Assembly (NCBI RefSeq): GCF_001262605.1
Contig: NZ_LGTC01000001.1
Location: 4,040,001 to 4,104,000, forward strand
DNA length: 64,000 bases
Direction: 5' to 3'
From: Pseudobacteroides cellulosolvens ATCC 35603 = DSM 2933
Lineage (GTDB): Bacteria; Bacillota; Clostridia; Acetivibrionales; DSM-2933
The notes below the pieces were generated by a model. The model saw only the letters and a program-made list of their open reading frames with translations, was not told the DNA's origin and searched no databases. This document shows, piece by piece, positions 10,242 through 20,900 of the stretch (within the stretch, counting starts at the first letter, position 1; every line of letters starts with the position of its first letter). Made by a program: the position numbers and the translations under genes.

Positions 10242-11435
10242 TTATTTTTCTAATTCATATACAATCTCATATCTTGGCATTTGGAGCATATCAAATCCTA
10301 CCACTACTAATTTCCCAATGTTTTTTAATATTTCTTTTATACTTTCAACCAAGATGCCATTTTCATAAACCGGGACTTTCTCAATTTTGATAGATTCCAG
10401 CTCTTGAATACCATCTTCTTTAGAGGTCCAGTTGCCCATTGACTGATTGGTCGTATTGTACCAATGTCTTAGTTTAGGTATTATATCCATAACATCCAAA
10501 ACAGATGTTTTTTTCGAGTAGGCCACTGCAAAAACGCCAGATGTTAAATTATCAAAGTCAGGAGCTGTTTTATATATGCGGATAGAATTAACGAATTTTG
10601 AATTTAGAATTAAATCAAAATTACTTTTTTTCAAATCCGATACTTTTAATGTTCCTAAATCAATGATGCTATCCTTTGGATCTCCCCATAATTTTTTTTG
10701 CTTTTCTCCTGATAGAGCTCCAATTTTTTCAAATGTACGATATTCATTGGCTCCGTCTATAGTCGCATGTTCTCCATTGGGATAATAGCTGAATGCTCCT
10801 TCTTTGGGAATGTAGAATTTTTCAAATTTAAGGGTAATGTAGCGTTCTATCAATTTCCTTGTTTTTTCTTTGTTTTCCTGGGAGACTTCATTCCAGAGAT
10901 ACTTAAAAAGAGCACTCATAGATTTGGATGTTTCTTAATTCCACTCGTGCCATTCGTCAAGTTCATCGTCTTCAGGAAGATTATTAATTAACTCATCAAA
11001 CTCTTCAAGCATTGAGTCGGCAAGTTTATCCTTATACCTTAATTTATATGAATCATAAATATCTTTGCCATCATAATTTACAAATGTCTCTAAAATTGAT
11101 TTTGTGTTACTTACATCCTTTTTTCTAAGTTTACCGCTTTTTGACTTTGGACCCCAAAGTCCTGTATCAGGATCCTGATTTTCATAAAACCACTTCAGTA
11201 ACGCTTCTTTAATTTCAGGTGAAATATTATGTAAGTTATGTTTCTCAATAACACTATCTTCGAAATATAAACTCAAAACATCCCTTGTATTATGAAAAGT
11301 TGTTTGAGGTAATTTTGAAGCTATCCATCCCACTGTAGACACATCTTCCAAATAAGCTTTCATTTTTTCCGGAGTATTAATTTCATCAAGGTATTTCAAA
11401 GGATATTTTAGTTTTATGGGTTTACCTAAACCCTA
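10242..11435 (-). pseudogene. 3' part of a split uncharacterised gene, also broken by an in-frame stop
   Basis: Two open stretches (11432-10938 and 10934-10242) lie in the same frame, separated only by a TAA at 10935-10937, so they are one gene of about 395 codons with a nonsense mutation. The segment WFYENQDPDTGLWGP resembles repeats of alpha/alpha-toroid (prenyltransferase/terpene-cyclase-like) proteins. There is no proper start: the frame opens after a stop at 11433-11435 with residues GLGKPIKLKYPL. The missing N-terminus appears to be the fragment at 27232-27663 on the other strand, whose last residues (LDALATS) join to it without a gap. Function unknown. Confidence 0.65.
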
Positions 11436-11437
11436 CG

Positions 11438-11689
11438 ATGCCTAAAAAGGTTCATCCTCACATGTTCAGGAGAACAAGGGCAACCAATTTGTATCAAAAT
11501 GGAGTTGAACTTGAACTGGTATCAAGAATCCTTGGACATGCATCAACACAGACTACGCGTATATATGCTACACCATCTATAGAAATGATGAAGGAGGCTA
11601 TGGGTGCGAGTGTTAATGGCATACCAGAAGAGCAACCTTTGTGGCTGAAAGATGAGGAAGAATTGGCTCGTCTTTGTGGATTAAGATAA
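11438..11689 (+). pseudogene. C-terminal fragment of a tyrosine recombinase
   Basis: Encodes 83 residues with the C-terminal catalytic motifs of a phage-type integrase: HPHMFRRTRATN (H-x-x-R), LGHASTQTTRIYA (His and nucleophile Tyr). The N-terminal and first-Arg regions are missing, cut at the 11433 junction. It is followed within 5 bases by a palindromic element end (11694-11772). A matching element end with the N-terminal half of a recombinase lies at 34615-35949 in opposite orientation. Confidence 0.8.
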
Positions 11690-11693
11690 AATA

Positions 11694-11772
11694 TTATCCT
11701 TATCTTTTTAGCAAGAAATCCTTGGTTTTCAACCTTTCACTAAAAAGATGAGGATAATAAAAAGATAAGCAT
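11694..11772 (+). repeat. Terminal inverted repeat of a tyrosine-recombinase element (right end copy)
   Basis: An approximately 79-base palindromic end: TTATCCTTATCTTTTTAG facing CTAAAAAGATGAGGATAA (11740-11757), then TAAAAAGATAAGCAT. A nearly identical copy sits at 35871-35949. Relative to the recombinase fragments the two copies are terminal inverted repeats. Coding sequence of IS66 tnpB resumes just after it. Confidence 0.75.
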
Positions 11773-11773
11773 A

Positions 11774-11890
11774 CCGACTTGCATCGTGGAATCGATGGCC
11801 TCGCTGGAATTGTCCAAAATGAATTCCGGTTGGATCCTTTTTAAAAAATCCTATTTCTTTTCTGCGGAAGGAAAACCGTTAAACAACTAG
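11774..11890 (+). pseudogene. tnpB: 3' fragment of IS66 tnpB, frameshifted
   Basis: Directly after the element end the sequence encodes TDLHRGIDGLAGIVQNEF then RLDPF, the conserved IS66 Orf2 core normally preceded by IYIAxGY. A frameshift follows around 11850 (CGRKT... in another frame) and similarity fades near 11890. The complementary 5' fragment, ending IYIAYG, is at 35951-35999 on the other strand. Confidence 0.75.
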
Positions 11891-12251
11891 AAGATATAAG
11901 ATATAAGATTGACATACTTGTACAATAATTCAGAAGAAAGAATACCTTTGCGAGCATTTGTACAATCAATAAAACCCCATAAAAAATAACAGATCCCTTG
12001 CTAACAACTCTAATATCTGATTGTGACACTTCAGCATTGCTTCACTATAGTCATTACACCGTAGGATCCTTTTAAAAATGGACTATAGTGAAGGCAATGC
12101 GAATTGTGCACAACCAGGTGTCGTGTAACTGGCAAATCTCCACCGCGGCGCAGCACCGAGGTATAAAGGCCAAGGAATCTGTTAATCTTTATTAACTTGA
12201 ATTTAGTATAACAAACGCTACATCTAAATTCAACTAATATTTTTTCTGAGT
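11891..12251. other. Remnant DNA with a 19-bp inverted repeat
   Basis: No gene is supported. GCATTGCTTCACTATAGTC (12034-12052) is repeated in inverse as GACTATAGTGAAGGCAATGC (12081-12100), one base bulged, with a 28-base centre. The form recalls the palindromic ends of the recombinase elements in this window, but the sequence differs. A GC-richer stretch follows (12110-12165), unlike its surroundings. Confidence 0.45.
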
Positions 12252-12384
12252 AAAGGGGCTGTTGCACTAAAAAATTAGTGTATCAGCCCTTTTTACTTGC
12301 AAAAAAGCAATTGCCAGACTATTCAAAGTCCGGCAAAAGGTGTAGAATATTTTTATGCTAGTATAAAATTTAACACATAAAGAT

Positions 12385-12831
12385 TATACTACGCACGGTG
12401 GTTTCTATCAATTAAAATTGCCGTTAAATGTTGAATGTATGATTCCGAATGATGATTCTGTAAGGTTGCTGGGTCAAATTGTAGAGGAGATGAATTTATC
12501 AGAATTATATAAGACTTATTCCCGTTTAAGGAAAAAACAAGCAACCCCAACACAGATGCTGAAGATCATGCCATATGCTTATATGAATAATAATTATTCT
12601 ACAAGGAAAATCGAAAGAGCCTGCAAGCGGGACATTAATTATATGTACCTTCTTGAAGGCTCGCCTGCTCCGGATTATACAACAATTGCAAGATTCAGAA
12701 GTATTGATTTTGCACCTGTTTCAGAAAATCTTTTGGCACAGTTTACGCAGGTGCTTGCTGAAAACAAAGAAATTTCAATGAAAAATCTATTTATTGATGG
12801 GACAAAGCTTGAAGCTGCATCAAATAAATAG
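12385..12831 (+). pseudogene. Truncated IS1182-family transposase (N-terminal part)
   Basis: The frame encodes the DUF772 N-terminal region of IS1182 transposases: LLGQIVEEMNLSELY, PTQMLKIMPYAYM, NYSTRKIERACKRDI and FIDGTKLEAASNK. The usual start methionine is missing (an ATA stands where ATG would fit near 12381), and the frame ends where the nested element begins at 12831. The catalytic DDE region is absent, so it is dead. Confidence 0.8.
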
Positions 12832-14517
12832 TTTCTACTCAGGCATTGACATAGATGCAAAAATAAACTGTTGGTAATATTTTATCAATGAAAAACCACT
12901 AATTCAAGCAATATAATAGTATCAAAGATTGAATGGTGGTGTAGGAATTGGATGAAACAACAATAATAAAAACTTATAATGACGGGATAAATGCTGTAGT
13001 ATCGCTAGTTAAAGATTTAAACGGACAAGTATCAAGCTTAGCTGGTCAGGTAAATGCTCTCAATAATAGGATTGCAGAGCTTGAAGCTCGTCTTAATAAG
13101 AACAGTGGTAATAGCAATAAGCCCCCATCTTCTGATGGACTTAAGAAGCCAAAGAACATGAGGGAGAAAACTGGTAAACCAACAGGCGGTCAACAAGGAC
13201 ATGAAGGCAAAACACTAAATAAGGTTGAAAATCCGGATAAAACTGTAGATTTGAAACCTACACAATGCGAATGTGGATGCTGTCTATCAAGTGTTGATGG
13301 AGTTACCCGCACTAGACAGGTAATTGAACTGCCTACTATTAAAGGTATTCACTACTGAATATAGGACTCACGAATTGGTATGCCCAGCGTGTACTAAGGT
13401 ACACAAAACAGAATTTCCTGAGGATGTAAAGCAACCAGTGCAGTATGGTGAGAATATACAGGCTCTTATGTCGTACCTGACAAACTATCAGTTAATACCA
13501 CTTGAGAGAACAGCTGAAATTTTAAGTGATATTATAGGACAAAATGTCAGTGAAGGAACACTTGTTAATGTAAATAGTAGACTCTACAAAAAGCTTGAAG
13601 AAGTTGAGACTTCTACAAAGCAACAGCTTATAGCTTCTTCAGTTGTGCATTTTGATGAGACAGGTATGCGTAGTGGCGGTAAAACTCAGTGGCTTCATAA
13701 TGCTTCTACAGACAAACTTACACATTATGAAGTTCATGAAAAAAGAGGTGCTCAGGCAGCTAACGATATTGGCATACTCTGATTTTAAAGGAACAGCGTG
13801 TCATGACCACTGGATACCCTATTACACATTTGGTGATTGCAGCCATTCGGAATGTAACTCTCATAACTTGAGAAATCTCAAGGGCATAAATGAGGATTAC
13901 AATCATGAATGGGCAAAGAACATGTCTAGTCTTCTGATAGAAATTAAACAGAGGGTTGATACTTTGAGGTCTGAAGGTCGAGCAGAAATGGACTTCAATG
14001 AGACTGCAAAGTATAATGCCATTTATAAAGATATTATATCCAAAGGCAAGTTGGAGTGTCCGATACCAGTGGCTGAAAAGACAGGCAGGCCAAAGAAAAA
14101 TGCTGCACATAGGTTGCTGGCGAGGCTTCAAAAATATGATGTTGAGACGCTTTCATTCATGTATGACTTTAACATACCCTTTGATAATAACTTGGCCGAA
14201 CGAGACATACGAATGGTAAAGCTGAGACAAAAGATCTCAGGTTGCTTCCGTGGAAAAGAAGGTCCCATTGTATTTTGCAGGATTAGGAGTTATATTTCTA
14301 CCTGCAGGAAGAATGGTCAAAAGGTTATGGAAAGTCTGGTGAAAGCGATAAAAGGTGAACCGTTTATACCTCAGACACTTTAGCAATTATTAAATTGTAA
14401 GATATGGGGATGCCACTACGGTATCCCTTTATTTGAGCTATCTTTAGGCATGGGGTCAAAGACCATGTCTAGATATTAACACAGGCACTCCCGGTGTGAG
14501 AATGCCTGAGCAGTAAC
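12831..14517 (+). mobile_element. IS66-type insertion sequence (single-transposase type), inactivated
   Basis: Imperfect 17-bp inverted ends (15 matches): GTTTCTACTCAGGCATT at 12831-12847 and AATGCCTGAGCAGTAAC at 14501-14517. It carries one transposase-like gene with no tnpA/tnpB, as in the ISBst12-like branch of IS66. No clear 8-bp duplication is seen at the ends. Confidence 0.65.
12948..14383 (+). pseudogene. IS66-family transposase broken by two frameshifts
   Basis: Three overlapping stretches together give a full IS66 transposase of about 475 residues: an N-terminal coiled coil with the NSNKPPSSDG motif, a zinc-binding segment (CECGCC ... CPAC), and the catalytic domain (VHFDETGMR, CHDHW, and NNLAERDIRMVKLRQKISG with the final Glu). 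Frameshifts lie near 13355 and near 13780. The start at 12948 has a GGTGG-type site. Confidence 0.85.
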
Positions 14518-14699
14518 AAAAAATTTATGTTAAAGGCCATGAGCTTTATTTACTATACCCTTTTTTAAAATTAAGAAAAAGAAAGTAGTGTTTTGAAATA
14601 AAATATTTTGCTAATTTTGAGATGGGCTTTGCAATATGATTTTTAATCGCTATTGCAACAGCCCCTTTCTCACGACAACGATCAAGGTTGATAAAATCA
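14384..14699. other. Element ends between the IS66-type gene and the RT gene
   Basis: Contains the IS66-type right end (14501-14517, within a hairpin CAGGCA...TGCCTG starting at 14481), a residue of IS1182 sequence, and the IS1182 right end (14654-14668). An 8-bp stem, AAAATCAT/ATGATTTT (14693-14711), overlaps the reverse-transcriptase stop codon and could terminate that leftward operon. Confidence 0.55.
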
Positions 14700-16238
14700 T
14701 TATATGATTTTATTTATATCTCTAATAAGATCATATGCATCTGTTATTATACTCTTGTACCTTTCTTCATTAACACACTTCAGCCAGGCTGCCATGCCCG
14801 ATATCTCACTAACTATTTCATAAGGCACTTTTCCTTTAGCCATAGCCTTACGGGCATTATATATTGCAGCTCTTAAGGTTTTCACCCATTTCTTGCTTAC
14901 TCCAAGCTGGTGGCTATTTACCACAACACCAGTTATTGACTGGCAGTTGTTTTTCTTTAAAAATCTGGTCTTTTTAAAATTTAGCTTAAAACCCTCATCT
15001 GAAATTATTTTAGTGACAAGCCCGCATAATTTGCCGGCATCAGCTAATACAGTTTCTTTTGTGCTAAAGCTCATATCATCTGCGTATCTTGTGTATATGA
15101 ACCCAAATTTTGAGGCAAGACCATTGAGCCTTTTATCCAATGAACGGCAAAGGATATTGGTAATCATGGGACTCGCAGGTGAGCCTTGAGGAAGTATTCT
15201 TCCCGTCGTTGCAACAAATTTTCGTTTACCGTTAACTTCTATCTCCATGCGTTCACAATACGTGCACAGCATGGCTAGCAAAGAGGCTATATAACCTGAA
15301 TAACCAAAGCCGACAAACATTCCTCTTACCCTTTGAAAGGTGATGGTAGGGAAGAAGTCCTCTATATCCATATTTATCAATAAAGCCGGACTTTTTACAT
15401 GAATATCGGCACCTGTAACAACCGACCTTCCTTTAATAAAACCATGGGCGTTATCCGAACAGGCGTTGCTAAAACGGTTATTACCTAAACAGTCATTATC
15501 TTGACATGCCAGTTTTTCAAGAATACCCTCTAGTATTTTCTTCTGAACGTTTTTCAATACTTTTTTTGGTGCCGCTATATTACGAGTTCCGCCTTTTCTT
15601 TTTGGAACCTTGTAATGGTGGTAATGATCCATTGTAACAACATCACGATGATATACCAAAAATCTAAGTGCTCTGTATTCCACTCCAAGAAAATCTGCCA
15701 ACTCCCTGTCGGTATTTATAATGGGTAGCCCGTTTGCGACCAATCTGTCTTGGTTTCCTGATTTATAATGGAGCATTGAGGAATAGCCGTTACCAATATA
15801 AACAATGCTGTCTTCCTTCTTTTTCTTCCATGCTGACGACTTCTGTTCCTTTGCCAGTTCCAGCTGTTTTTTTCTTTGCTCACGGCGTTCTTTGGATTCT
15901 TTCATAATCCGCTGAGCGATATCCTTGCGGATTCGCTCTTCATCCCAGGAACCGTTATATTGTGTTTTAAGCTCCCGAAGTTTAGTATCTATTTCGCTCT
16001 TTTCCTTATAGACTTTTGCAATTTCATCTGCAATTTTTTTGTACTCGGAAAAAAGCCGTTGCCTCTCTTGATATTGCTCAGGAGTTTCATTCGCCTGTCT
16101 TTCAAAAGGTGTGGGCAACCCTTTGGGCCAGAATCCATATTCAATCATTTTATAAATGGTGAACTCTTTCTTACCCATACTTTGAACATTATCTCTATAT
16201 TCTGCTCTTCTATCCCTTTCAATGTTATTATCCATCAT
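14700..16238 (-). CDS. Retron-type reverse transcriptase (512 aa), third gene of a type XIII-like retron operon
   Basis: RNA-dependent DNA polymerase. An N-terminal charged, coiled-coil-like extension (about 1-150) precedes the polymerase. Palm motifs in order: INMDIEDFFPTITF (motif A Asp), LPQGSPASPMITN (motif B), YTRYADDMSFS (catalytic YADD) and ITGVVVN. The last matches the retron VTG signature, and GADIH ahead of motif A sits where retrons carry NAxxH. These features separate it from group II intron RTs; there is no maturase or endonuclease domain. Its ATG overlaps the stop of the SWIM gene by 4 bases (ATGA), so translation is coupled. No partner msr-msd RNA was identified with confidence. 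As a retron RT it should make RNA-linked DNA that controls the two partner proteins. Confidence 0.9.
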   Translation of the reverse strand: MMDNNIERDRRAEYRDNVQSMGKKEFTIYKMIEYGFWPKGLPTPFERQANETPEQYQERQRLFSEYKKIADEIAKVYKEKSEIDTKLRELKTQYNGSWDEERIRKDIAQRIMKESKERREQRKKQLELAKEQKSSAWKKKKEDSIVYIGNGYSSMLHYKSGNQDRLVANGLPIINTDRELADFLGVEYRALRFLVYHRDVVTMDHYHHYKVPKRKGGTRNIAAPKKVLKNVQKKILEGILEKLACQDNDCLGNNRFSNACSDNAHGFIKGRSVVTGADIHVKSPALLINMDIEDFFPTITFQRVRGMFVGFGYSGYIASLLAMLCTYCERMEIEVNGKRKFVATTGRILPQGSPASPMITNILCRSLDKRLNGLASKFGFIYTRYADDMSFSTKETVLADAGKLCGLVTKIISDEGFKLNFKKTRFLKKNNCQSITGVVVNSHQLGVSKKWVKTLRAAIYNARKAMAKGKVPYEIVSEISGMAAWLKCVNEERYKSIITDAYDLIRDINKII

Positions 16239-17980
16239 AGCAGCATCTCCAAAATATCATTGATTTTATATTCACGATCAGGTCTGAATTCCAGTTGCAT
16301 AAATTTGGATGTAGTAGCGTAAAGTGCAAGAATATGGGAGCATGGCTCCGATATATTCCCTGAGCCTCTATTAAATTCACTGCATTTGCACTTTACTTTT
16401 GATATCTGACCGTCCTGATCAATAACCAATTCAGCGTTGCCATCCTTATATACATTTGCGGCAATAAGCTCCATTTCATTGTTTACCTTGAGAGTAAAAT
16501 TGGACATTCCTTCCTGCATATGTTCCTGTACTTTTATCTCCATATTAGTTGTTTCATACAATGATTTATCAATTGGAACATTGCACAGTTGACGAAATCT
16601 TACCACATCTAAGACGGGATCAAAATACCCTTCGCCACGTCTTAGAAGCATACCTACTCCGGCTTTATTTATGGTTTTTGACGAACTGTTTAATTTTTCG
16701 CTAATACTGTCAACAGATAAAAATCTATGCTCTTTTAAAAGCGAATAAACACTTTCGTAATTTCCATTACCGATAAAGCCGCCTAATATATTAAAAGCAG
16801 TTCCTTTAACCCAGTCATTGGAGGACCATGATGAAAAACCTATAGTCATTTTCATGGAACCCATATCACCAATTATGAATTGAGGCATCCCAAAGCCTAA
16901 AAGCCTTATGGTAAATGACTTTACGTGAGGAATGATTTTTTCAATTACAAGCCATCGTCTTCTGCCCCAAATCTTCTCTTCACGCTTCTTTTTCCCATGA
17001 TAAACGGATTGAAGCTCCATTGCTTTCCCAAATGGCTCAAATACAATTTTAACGGGTTTTTCCGGTTCAAGTATCCATTTCATATATCTAGGGCTTTTGT
17101 TTGCTTTGAATCTTCTTAGAAAAGAGCAAATATCGTACATGTCAACAGGGGTAAGCGTAATGTCAACACCACCAAGGCTTGCGGCCCCGGATACCTGATT
17201 GAAGCCTTTAATCCACGATTCTGGAAGATCTATTTTTTTCTCCACATATTCAGGCATGACACCTGAGTCGATAGTGAAACCACCAGGGTTTACAGACAGC
17301 TCTACATTTGTGTATGTTCTGAAACGTTCCATTTCTCTTGCCAACTTGTCGGAGAAATCAATATTGGTTGTACCCAACTGTGGTTGTTGCTTTAACTGGA
17401 ACTCATCCATGTTTACCGAAAGACACCCGTATGTTGATTCATCCAGCGAAAATGCTTCGAAGGATACCTGATCAGGATGTACCGTTATAACAGGATCGAG
17501 CACATACCAAAGGTTTATGTCACGAGCCTTAATAAACTGCCAGAATTTCCTTTCAAGTTTATAATAGTCACTCCATACATCATATTTGTCAATTTCCTTT
17601 TTCAATTGGTTCTGAGCTTTTGCCAGGCCATCTATCTTTATATTCAAACTTTCCTTATAATTTTGCAGGTCGTTAATTTTGTTTTGCAAATCGGATTTTA
17701 AACCTGCTGACATATACTTTTCATGTGTTGAAATTTGCCTTTCTATTTCCTCATTGAGCCAGGTAAAAAACTCAGTTCGTTCTTTCTTTTTCTGCCTGGT
17801 ATCCGAAATAACGATTTGACGAAGCATAAGCATGGCATCTCTGAAGATAAGAGGCTTTTTTAGTGTTCCTACGAAGGATACTTTTTCCGCCCTGGAAAGA
17901 TCGGGACTTAGACCTAAAACTGTCTGGTCTCCGTTGTGGATACACATGGACGGACTTGCGTACTGATAATTAACCTGCAT
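16235..17980 (-). CDS. SWIM zinc-finger protein of the retron operon (581 aa)
   Basis: The C-terminus has a SWIM-type zinc finger, CKCSEFNRGSG..CSHILAL (C-x-C...C-x-H), about 40 residues from the end. The middle (about 70-150) is a coiled coil. The segment near the middle of the C-terminal half (SVDSISEKLNSSSKTINKAG) reads like a winged-helix unit. SWIM domains bind DNA or protein. The operon setting (TerD/ARM protein, SWIM protein, RT) matches my recollection of the WHSWIM component of type XIII retrons. The ATG at 17980 is chosen because AAGGAAGG lies 8 bases before it; a GTG at 17989 is possible. It overlaps the preceding gene by 11 bases. Confidence 0.82.
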   Translation of the reverse strand: MQVNYQYASPSMCIHNGDQTVLGLSPDLSRAEKVSFVGTLKKPLIFRDAMLMLRQIVISDTRQKKKERTEFFTWLNEEIERQISTHEKYMSAGLKSDLQNKINDLQNYKESLNIKIDGLAKAQNQLKKEIDKYDVWSDYYKLERKFWQFIKARDINLWYVLDPVITVHPDQVSFEAFSLDESTYGCLSVNMDEFQLKQQPQLGTTNIDFSDKLAREMERFRTYTNVELSVNPGGFTIDSGVMPEYVEKKIDLPESWIKGFNQVSGAASLGGVDITLTPVDMYDICSFLRRFKANKSPRYMKWILEPEKPVKIVFEPFGKAMELQSVYHGKKKREEKIWGRRRWLVIEKIIPHVKSFTIRLLGFGMPQFIIGDMGSMKMTIGFSSWSSNDWVKGTAFNILGGFIGNGNYESVYSLLKEHRFLSVDSISEKLNSSSKTINKAGVGMLLRRGEGYFDPVLDVVRFRQLCNVPIDKSLYETTNMEIKVQEHMQEGMSNFTLKVNNEMELIAANVYKDGNAELVIDQDGQISKVKCKCSEFNRGSGNISEPCSHILALYATTSKFMQLEFRPDREYKINDILEMLL

Positions 17981-20900
17981 GTACAGCACCTTCCTTTCTT
18001 ATTTTAGCAAGAGCTACCAGTGCCCTCTCTGCATCAATAATAATATTAGAGGCACCTATATTTATCAGTATTGACTCAATCTCGCTGAGTTTATCTGGAA
18101 ATGTTGAAACAAATCGCGGCAAAGAATCATAAACACGTTGTTTGCTCTTTGAATTCCTATTTGGTAATAATAAAAGGGTTTTTACATAGTATATAAAAAG
18201 CTCCTTTGTTTCTATGCTAAAGTTTTCAATAGTACTGTCAACTTTACTTGAAATATATGCTTTTACTTCCGGAGATCCATGTTCTAACATTTGAACTATA
18301 AACTCACCCGGTATCCGCTCTCCATAAATGCTGTCAAGCTGCAGGAGGCCAAAGCTGTATGCTCTTTCCACAGGGGAATCGATAATCATGGAGTGGAGCT
18401 TTTTCTGTTTTTCCTGCGGCAAGCTGGAAAAAACTTCTTTTGCCAGCTGATTTGCAATAGGAACCTCTGATTCTAAAAGAATGAGGATTGTAGAAGGCTT
18501 ATCAATAAGATTTTCTTTAAACATAGCTATTATATCTAAAAGCATGCTGATAATTCTTGAGGTTGATGATTCCAAAACATCAAGAATTTGTGCATCCATT
18601 GGAATGTTCTTGCATTTAATAGCTTCAAGGATTGAAATAATCTTTTTATTTCGTGATGAAGCAGCCCTTAAAGGTATTGCTACTTCCTTTAATATTTCAT
18701 CAAGCTCTTCAAATGAATAAGCGAAAATTACTTCTTCAAGGAACGCACAATGCCATTCAGGCAGCTTTGGAATATCAAACAATGCATTAATTATGCTGTC
18801 AAATATTTTTATCCTCAAGCTTGGGTCAGCTTCTCTTACCTTGCTTGAATGCTGCATCAGGATATCGTTGATATTCTCAGAAACCTGATCCGGGTTCAAA
18901 CCTTTTTGATGGTTATGAATTATATGGTTTAAAAAAGCTGCGAATTGCTCAACAGAAAGATTATGTATTCCTGTTGAGAACAAGTCAGCCCAATCAGACA
19001 GGTTTGGCAGCATAATAAAATTTGCTGCAAATTCAGGGGTAAATCTTCCGCCGGTTCTCTCAAAATAAGCAAGTGCCATGGATTTAAGTCGCTTGTCTGA
19101 GCACCTTATAAATGAAAGCAACAACATCATATCAAAATCGTTTGTACTGTCAACTTTTTTTACAAGAATATCCATGAACATGCTTGCAAGGGGATAATAT
19201 GAAACAAGTGCCAGTTTTACAAGCTTGTCATATTCAATATTGGAAATAAACATATTTAAATTTGGTGAATCCTTCAATATGAAGTAACAGGCTTTCACAA
19301 CAGGATCAATATTAGCTTCTAATGCTATATCCGCTGCTGCATCCAAATGTCTGTCCCATATATCCTTGCGGTACTCATAACGTCCTTGAATTCTCATAAA
19401 ATGATCGGTGTTGAACCATTCGTAATAATCTCTCCATTGCTGCCAAGTTTGCATGTTTTCAGGAGGCTTTTCATTAAAATCATTGTATAGATAAAATTTT
19501 ATAAACTTATTAAAAGTAAAGCTTTCTCCCTTATCATTTACATAGTCAATATTTGTATAACTTGTTAGGAGTGCTTTAAGAGCCTCTATAAATTTATCTT
19601 CATCTGTATCGGCATAACAGTTAATAACCCGCCGTATATATCGCTGAAAATATTCCAATGCTTTTTTATTGGAGTTGCCTTTAAAATAATATGTCAAACG
19701 TGGTGCATCCACAAAATAACCTATTTTTCCAATGATATCTGCAAGTCCTAATACTTCCGCTTCCTGTAGTGTATTCTTGAAGTCTATAATCTTCAAGCTT
19801 TTGCCATCAGAATAATGACTTGCTTCGTAGTGTTCGGGATAGTTTATATACTGGCGTGTTTGCCAGTTATAATACTGCTGCAGTGACCTCAAATATCTTT
19901 TTTTAGCGAACTTTCTATAGGCTGCACCATCAAGAACTTTATCTTGGGGTAAATCCTTTCCTCTAATTCGTATAAGCTTTAAATCCATTTTTGAAACATT
20001 TATATTTATCCAGTAAATTTTACCTTCCCTTAAAATAGGATCCAATGCTGTAATATATATATCTGCACAACGTTTTACACCCTTTGCATAGCCTATTTCA
20101 GCCCAGGTCATATTTGAAGGAATTAATGCCTTTGCCTCATCAAATAAAATGGGATTACTTGTTTTGGCAAGTTCAAGGAACAACCCTGAAATAGCCTCAG
20201 TGCTTGCAATACTAAATAGCAGCGTATACACTTCTTTTGGCGGATTGCTTTTAACAAGCTGGTTTAACATCTTCTTTCTCATATAAATATTTTGATTTCC
20301 AAGTATACCTACAAAAAGGTTAAAGTGCTGGGAATAACATTCTGGAAGCTTCATAACCATATTTGGGTTTTTAGCAATCCGAAATCCATGAAACTTTGTA
20401 TTCTGAAACTCAATTTTTTCTACTATCTGTTCATAAGTGAGGCCTATAAAATAAGGCAGCACAATCTTTTCATATGGAGCTAAGTGACTAAAGTCCCACG
20501 AATTCATTTTCTTTATTGATTTAAAGGCGGGTAGATGCCCTTCTTTACCCTTAAATATGAGATATTTGTCATACTTGACATCATCACAAAGAATATTTCC
20601 GTTTTTAAATTCATGTTCACCATATAGAACAAGAAAAGAAGGGTTTTGGTCTTCGTCCCATCCCCAAAGCACCAGGTGCCGTAGTGGTTGAACCTTTTTA
20701 TCCCAGGTTTTCTTCAAATTAAGAGGCCTTGAAGTTGTATTTGCTGTTTCGCCCCCAGTTATTGGTGGGGTTATTGTGGGTGACTCCACTTCCAATCCAT
20801 ATAAATTGCAGATTCCAGCAAGTCCATTAGTAAAACCGCTTCCGACAGCAGCAAATTTCCATTTATCCCTATACTTATATATTTCAAAAGCTACAATAGC

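Larger units (their letters stand above)
12252..14668. mobile_element. IS1182-family remnant with nested IS66-type element
   Basis: Matching 15-bp ends AAAGGGGCTGTTGCA (12252-12266) and TGCAACAGCCCCTTT (14654-14668) bound the element. Inside the left end is the N-terminal part of an IS1182/DUF772 transposase. A second element (12831-14517) is inserted into it, and most of the transposase C-terminus is deleted. No target duplication is evident. Confidence 0.75.

Noticed and set aside
10141-10368. Cys-rich plus-strand reading frame
   Set aside because: It runs into the opposite-strand gene, has a weak ribosome site and unlikely composition.
14700-16238. Group II intron-encoded RT
   Set aside because: No maturase or HNH domain, no intron RNA around it, and the retron-type motif ITGVVVN and operon partners argue for a retron.
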